From an uncultured Spirochaetaceae bacterium (GTDB lineage: Bacteria; Spirochaetota; Spirochaetia; Sphaerochaetales; Sphaerochaetaceae), in the NCBI GenBank assembly GCA_947630635.1, contig CANRIJ010000058.1, forward strand, positions 1 to 9,302: a DNA stretch of 9,302 bases, in the 5' to 3' direction. Under the pieces are notes generated by a model. The model was not told the origin of the DNA. It saw only the letters and a program-made list of their open reading frames with translations, and ran no database searches. A program made the position numbers and the translations under genes. Below are positions 5,955-9,302 of this stretch, one piece after another. Positions within the stretch are counted from its first letter, which is position 1, and every line of letters begins with the position of its first letter.

Positions 5955-7409
5955 ATGTCTAAAGCGCTATTAACTGACTTCTATGAGCTTACGATGATGC
6001 AGGGCTATTACCTTGAAAGGCACAATAGCCAGGTCATCTTCGACATGTTCTACAGGACTAACCCCTTCTCAGGCGGCTATGCCATATTCGCCGGACTCGA
6101 GGACCTCTTGAACAAGATCGTGGACCTCTCATTTGATGAAAGCGACATCAAGTACCTCGAATCGCTGAAAAAGTTCGACATGAGGTTTCTTGACTACCTC
6201 AGATCCTATAAATTCGAAGGCGACATCTACGCAGTGGAGGAGGGAACACCTGTATTTCCCGGAGAGCCACTGATTAGAATCGAAACCAACCTCATAGACG
6301 CTCAGCTAATCGAGTCGCTGCTCTTAAACACAGTCAACTTCCAGACTCTTATTGCAACAAAGGCATCAAGAATGAAAATTGCGACCAAGGGCAATGGACA
6401 GATTATGGAGTTTGGACTGAGAAGAGCACAGGGCGAGGATGGCGCCCTCTCTGCATCGCGCGCATCCTTTATAGGAGGGGCTAAATCAACCTCCAATACC
6501 CTTGCGGGGAAGGTCTTCAATATTCCGGTCTCGGGAACAATGGCCCACTCATGGATTATGAGCTATGAAAGCGAGGTAGAGGCATTCAGAAAATTCGCAG
6601 AGATCTACCCCGATAACTCAATATTCCTAATCGACACCTATGATACCCTGGGCTCAGGCATTGACGCTGCGATTATCGTCGGAAAGGAGATGAAGAGAAA
6701 AGGCAGGCCAATTGGAGTCAGAATAGACTCAGGCGACCTCTCCTACCTTACCAAGGCAATTAGAAAGAAGCTAGATGAGAACGGACTTGAGGATGCTAAG
6801 ATCTGCGTATCAAACGACCTTACAGAGGAGGTTATTCTGACTCTTGTAAACGACCAAGCTCCGATTGACAGCTGGGGTATTGGCACAAACCTGGTAACAG
6901 GAGGCAATCAAGCTGCCCTCAACGGTGTCTATAAGCTTGCCGCAATCGAGACCGAAGATGGCCTAAGGCCCTGCATGAAGGTATCAAATAGCTTTGAAAA
7001 GACGACAAATCCAGGAAGAAAGCAGGTCTATAGGTTCTTCGATTCTCAGCACTCGCCACTTGGAGACCTGATTGCGCTTGAAAGCGAAGAGATAAGAGAG
7101 GGCGAGGACTATGTCTTCTATCATCCATTTAGCAGAGAAGACCAATTTCTAATGAGAAAGGAAGACTACTCCACTATCGAGCCGCTCCTAGTCAAGAAGA
7201 TCGATAAGGGAAAGCGAACTGAAAAAGAGCGCAGCCTCACGGAGATTCAGAGCTTCTCAGAAAGATACCTAGGAGAGCTCCACCGCTCATATAAGAGGCA
7301 GATCAATCCCCATATCTATAAGGTATCTCTATCAGAGAGGCTCAGAGAGCTAAAGACCGAGCTTATATTCGAGACAAGGGAAAAAGAGGATAAAATGAAG
7401 AGGCACTAG
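5955..7409 (+). CDS. pncB: Nicotinate phosphoribosyltransferase
   Basis: This enzyme joins nicotinate and PRPP, driven by ATP, to give nicotinate mononucleotide in NAD salvage (Preiss-Handler pathway). The 484-residue product shows LTDFYELTMMQGY at 6-18, GEPLIRIE at 103-110, the LLLNTVNFQTLIATKA block at 122-137, EFGLRRAQG at 152-160 and SGTMAHSW at 193-200, whose His198 is the likely phosphorylated histidine. RIDSGDLSYL and the GIGTNLVTGG phosphate-binding loop follow. The C-terminal extension of some 100 residues after the barrel fits the longer bacterial form. I chose ATG 5955 (MSKALLTDFYELT) because GGGT lies six bases upstream and family members begin just before LTDFYELTM; an in-frame TTG at 5934 would add seven residues and overlap serS. 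The stop TAG overlaps the stop of the convergent gene. Confidence 0.95.
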   Translation: MSKALLTDFYELTMMQGYYLERHNSQVIFDMFYRTNPFSGGYAIFAGLEDLLNKIVDLSFDESDIKYLESLKKFDMRFLDYLRSYKFEGDIYAVEEGTPVFPGEPLIRIETNLIDAQLIESLLLNTVNFQTLIATKASRMKIATKGNGQIMEFGLRRAQGEDGALSASRASFIGGAKSTSNTLAGKVFNIPVSGTMAHSWIMSYESEVEAFRKFAEIYPDNSIFLIDTYDTLGSGIDAAIIVGKEMKRKGRPIGVRIDSGDLSYLTKAIRKKLDENGLEDAKICVSNDLTEEVILTLVNDQAPIDSWGIGTNLVTGGNQAALNGVYKLAAIETEDGLRPCMKVSNSFEKTTNPGRKQVYRFFDSQHSPLGDLIALESEEIREGEDYVFYHPFSREDQFLMRKEDYSTIEPLLVKKIDKGKRTEKERSLTEIQSFSERYLGELHRSYKRQINPHIYKVSLSERLRELKTELIFETREKEDKMKRH

Positions 7410-7426
7410 GCCTCTTCATCTATTTT
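7395..7426. terminator. Bidirectional intrinsic terminator formed by overlapping gene ends
   Basis: ATGAAGAGGC at 7395-7404 and GCCTCTTCAT at 7410-7419 form a perfect 10-bp stem around the five-base loop ACTAG. The loop contains the stop codons of both convergent genes. On the plus strand the stem is followed by CTATTTT (7420-7426). On the minus strand it is followed by TTTATCCTCTTTTT (from 7394 downward), a stronger T-rich tail. The final codons of pncB (KMKRH) and of the minus-strand gene (IDEEA) encode the two arms. Confidence 0.75.
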
Positions 7427-8326
7427 CCATTCTTGGCATAGCGTCATAAAATCCGTCTTCTGCAGATTCACCTGCTTTTTCTTCACTTCCTCAACAAAGG
7501 CCTCTTTGTCAAAATAAGGCTTCCACTTAGTGGGAGTATTCTTTCCTGCAATGCGCCTAATAGAGAGCGCCTTCGTATAGAATCGATTCATTCCCATGCA
7601 TTCGCTTTTGTCCTCGATTATCGAAAGCTTCCCTGGAAAGAGAACCGCAAGAGCTTTGGAGATTACAATCGAGTAGCCAAAGAGAAAGCACCTCACTCCA
7701 AAATCCATTGCCTGGTAATAGTCGCCGGAGATGAGAATGTCATAGGATTTCAGGCGCTGAAAGAGTGCCCTATCATAGAGGCCAATCTCCATAACAGGGT
7801 AAAGTGTAAGCCTTGGCTCCTCACTCTCTAAATTCGGCATGAATGGCAGCGGGTCCACCTCGCGCCCCGAGATTCTGGGAACTCTTAGGGTTGGACTTAC
7901 TTCCCCATCTGATGAGAGCATAACTGGAGAGACTACAACGGGATGCTCTCTCATCTCCATTATCTCTATAAGCTTCTCGCCATCAAATGCAATAAGCTGC
8001 ATATCGCTTCTAACTGCCAGAAAATAGGTTGAGTAGCATTCATTTGCAAGCACGTTTATGTACTCGCCAGTTGTAACAGGACTCTTGAATACGATAAAGG
8101 TAGCGTCAGGAAAATCCCTCTGAAGCGGCTCTTCCTCAAGCCTTGCCTCTGTTAAGAGCACATTCACCGACAGGTTCAGGTTCTTTGTATACCACTCAAG
8201 CTGAGAAATTAGATCCTCTTTTGTCCCGATATCCAAGAGTCCTATAGAGAGCTGGTCCTGCCTATATAGGGAGTTGATTCTTCTTCCTAGATCCTGCTTT
8301 CTGTAGATAATCCTATATGAGCTCAC
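7406..8326 (-). CDS. Conserved-looking protein of unknown function, possibly GT-A-like glycosyltransferase fold
   Basis: I do not recognise this 306-residue protein. It has no signal peptide or membrane segment and looks cytoplasmic. The layout faintly recalls GT-A-fold (GT2-type) glycosyltransferases: a beta-rich start with VNVLLTEARLEEE (54-66), a TTGEYINVLANEC segment (85-97), a strand ending in FLAVRSDMQLIAFD (102-115) where RSD (106-108) sits where a DxD motif might be, and later GDYYQAMDFGVRCFLFGYSI (201-220), like the acceptor-side D..R...G block of such enzymes. A proper DxD motif is absent, so activity cannot be claimed. A charged tail rich in Lys/Glu follows from about residue 262. 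The start is GTG at 8326, whose first base is the last base of the proB TAG (TAGTG), with GGTG four bases upstream, so it is probably translated together with proB. Being tied to proB does not by itself imply a role in proline synthesis. Confidence 0.7.
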   Translation of the reverse strand: MSSYRIIYRKQDLGRRINSLYRQDQLSIGLLDIGTKEDLISQLEWYTKNLNLSVNVLLTEARLEEEPLQRDFPDATFIVFKSPVTTGEYINVLANECYSTYFLAVRSDMQLIAFDGEKLIEIMEMREHPVVVSPVMLSSDGEVSPTLRVPRISGREVDPLPFMPNLESEEPRLTLYPVMEIGLYDRALFQRLKSYDILISGDYYQAMDFGVRCFLFGYSIVISKALAVLFPGKLSIIEDKSECMGMNRFYTKALSIRRIAGKNTPTKWKPYFDKEAFVEEVKKKQVNLQKTDFMTLCQEWKIDEEA

Positions 8327-9302
8327 TATTCACCACTCTCTTCTATGATAACAGCATCTTCGGGCCTAAAGACAACGCCTTTCTTATCAAGACCTAGAAT
8401 GGATGCTATCTCGCTCTTTTTGTGCCCCTTGATCTTCTCAAGCTCAGATGAGCTATATGAAGTCACTCCTTTCATAAAGGCCTTGCCACCGGTTTTAACC
8501 TCTACCACATCTCCCCTCTGAAACTCGCCCTCAATCTCGACAATTCCTGATGGCAGAAGGCTCTTATGCCCATTTAAGAGCGCTCTCTCTGCGCCCTCAT
8601 CGACAATAAGAGAGCCCTCGGCATAGGCATTTAGTATCCATCTCATTCGCTGAGACTTTCGCTTTAGAGGGGCAATATAGGTTCCGACATCCTCTCCATC
8701 TAGTATGCGTGTCAGAAAGCCATCTTCCCACCCGCTTGAGATAACAGTGATGCAACCCCCATTCTGGGCAATCTTCGCCGCCTGCAATTTGCTCTTCATG
8801 CCACCTGTGGAGAATTCGCCTTTAGTGCCTCTTGCCCACTTCATTGCCTCATCAAGGTCCTCTACCTCACTCACAAGCCTTGCGCCCTTATTTGGATCTC
8901 CGTCATAGAGTCCGTCGATATCGGTAAGAAGCACCAAAAGGTCTGCATCGGTTTTCGAGGCAATGTATGCACTGAGCCTATCATTGTCGCCAAAGACATT
9001 TCCTATCTCATTGGTAGAGACAACGTCATTTTCATTGAAGATTGGAACAACCCCTAAGGCAAGAAGAGTTGCCACTGCGCTCTGGAGATTCTTGAATGAG
9101 GATCTGTTATTGAGAACATTTCGAGTAATCAAGAGCTGAGCGACAAGAAGATTGTGCTTTTTAAAGGCCTCAGAGTAGGCATTCATCAAAATCGGGTTTC
9201 CAATTGCAGCAAAGGCCTGTCTTAGGGGAATGTGCCTCACAGGGTTCTTATGCATCAATTTCTTTGCTCCAAGGCCTACGGCTCCGGATGAGACAAGAAG
9301 AA
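8326..9302 (-). CDS. proB: Glutamate 5-kinase with C-terminal PUA domain, 5' end off the window
   Basis: ProB phosphorylates glutamate to glutamyl-5-phosphate, the first step of proline synthesis, and is usually feedback-inhibited by proline. The reading frame stays open to the window edge, where LLVSSGAVGLGAKK is the conserved SSGA glutamate-kinase segment; roughly the first 50 residues are missing. The amino-acid kinase domain continues with RQAFAAIGNPILM, PIFNENDVVS and the GDNDRLSA nucleotide/substrate loop, LLTDIDGLYDGDP and STGGMKSKLQAAKIA. A PUA domain follows (about 8610 to 8335: GSLIVDEGAERALL, LPSGIVEIEGEFQRGDVVEV), as in E. coli-type ProB. A TTG at 9258 and ATG at 9255 lie inside the conserved kinase core and are not real starts. 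The stop TAG shares its last base with the GTG of the downstream unknown gene. proA is not within the window. Confidence 0.95.
   Translation of the reverse strand, partial: LLVSSGAVGLGAKKLMHKNPVRHIPLRQAFAAIGNPILMNAYSEAFKKHNLLVAQLLITRNVLNNRSSFKNLQSAVATLLALGVVPIFNENDVVSTNEIGNVFGDNDRLSAYIASKTDADLLVLLTDIDGLYDGDPNKGARLVSEVEDLDEAMKWARGTKGEFSTGGMKSKLQAAKIAQNGGCITVISSGWEDGFLTRILDGEDVGTYIAPLKRKSQRMRWILNAYAEGSLIVDEGAERALLNGHKSLLPSGIVEIEGEFQRGDVVEVKTGGKAFMKGVTSYSSSELEKIKGHKKSEIASILGLDKKGVVFRPEDAVIIEESGE

Noticed and set aside
5934..5962. TTGACA at 5934-5939 near the serS/pncB junction as a promoter for pncB.
   Set aside because: No acceptable -10 hexamer lies 16-18 bp downstream, and the bases simply encode the LeuAsp/PheAsp region at the end of serS.

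Overview
The window is a densely packed chromosomal housekeeping region. Nearly every gene touches, overlaps or lies within about 35 bp of its neighbour, and no gene-free stretch exceeds 300 bp. The organism is probably a diderm bacterium. A predicted outer-membrane beta-barrel protein with a Sec signal peptide supports an outer membrane. The heavy use of AGA/AGG arginine codons and purine-rich coding strands, together with the overall feel of the proteins, makes me favour a spirochaete (Spirochaetota). That placement is inference and was not tested by any search.

Layout. (1) Bases 1-2123, minus strand: a gene for a predicted outer-membrane beta-barrel protein is followed one base after its stop by a divergent glutamyl-tRNA reductase (hemA-like), whose 3' end is off the left edge. 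(2) A 31-bp divergent intergenic gap (2124-2154) separates this pair from a plus-strand cluster. (3) Bases 2155-7409, plus strand: dinB (DNA polymerase IV), trmL (tRNA wobble-ribose methyltransferase), proC (pyrroline-5-carboxylate reductase), serS (seryl-tRNA synthetase) and pncB (nicotinate phosphoribosyltransferase). The only internal gap of note is 32 bp before trmL, and it holds a promoter-like element with a perfect dyad in its spacer. (4) Bases 7406-9302, minus strand: proB (glutamate 5-kinase with PUA domain, 5' end off the right edge), overlapping by one base an unrecognised 306-residue protein with a faint resemblance to GT-A-fold glycosyltransferases. This protein ends in a stop codon that overlaps the pncB stop, and a perfect 10-bp stem built from both gene ends looks like a bidirectional terminator.

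Functionally the window combines proline synthesis (proB and proC, in opposing operons, with proA not in view), tRNA biology (trmL, serS and hemA, which consumes glutamyl-tRNA), NAD salvage (pncB) and translesion DNA synthesis (dinB). I see no mobile elements, CRISPR arrays, RNA genes or obvious defence system. The points most worth following up are the divergent HemA, the unknown protein coupled to proB, the dyad promoter before trmL, the shared -10 element between the divergent genes, and the terminator encoded in overlapping gene ends.
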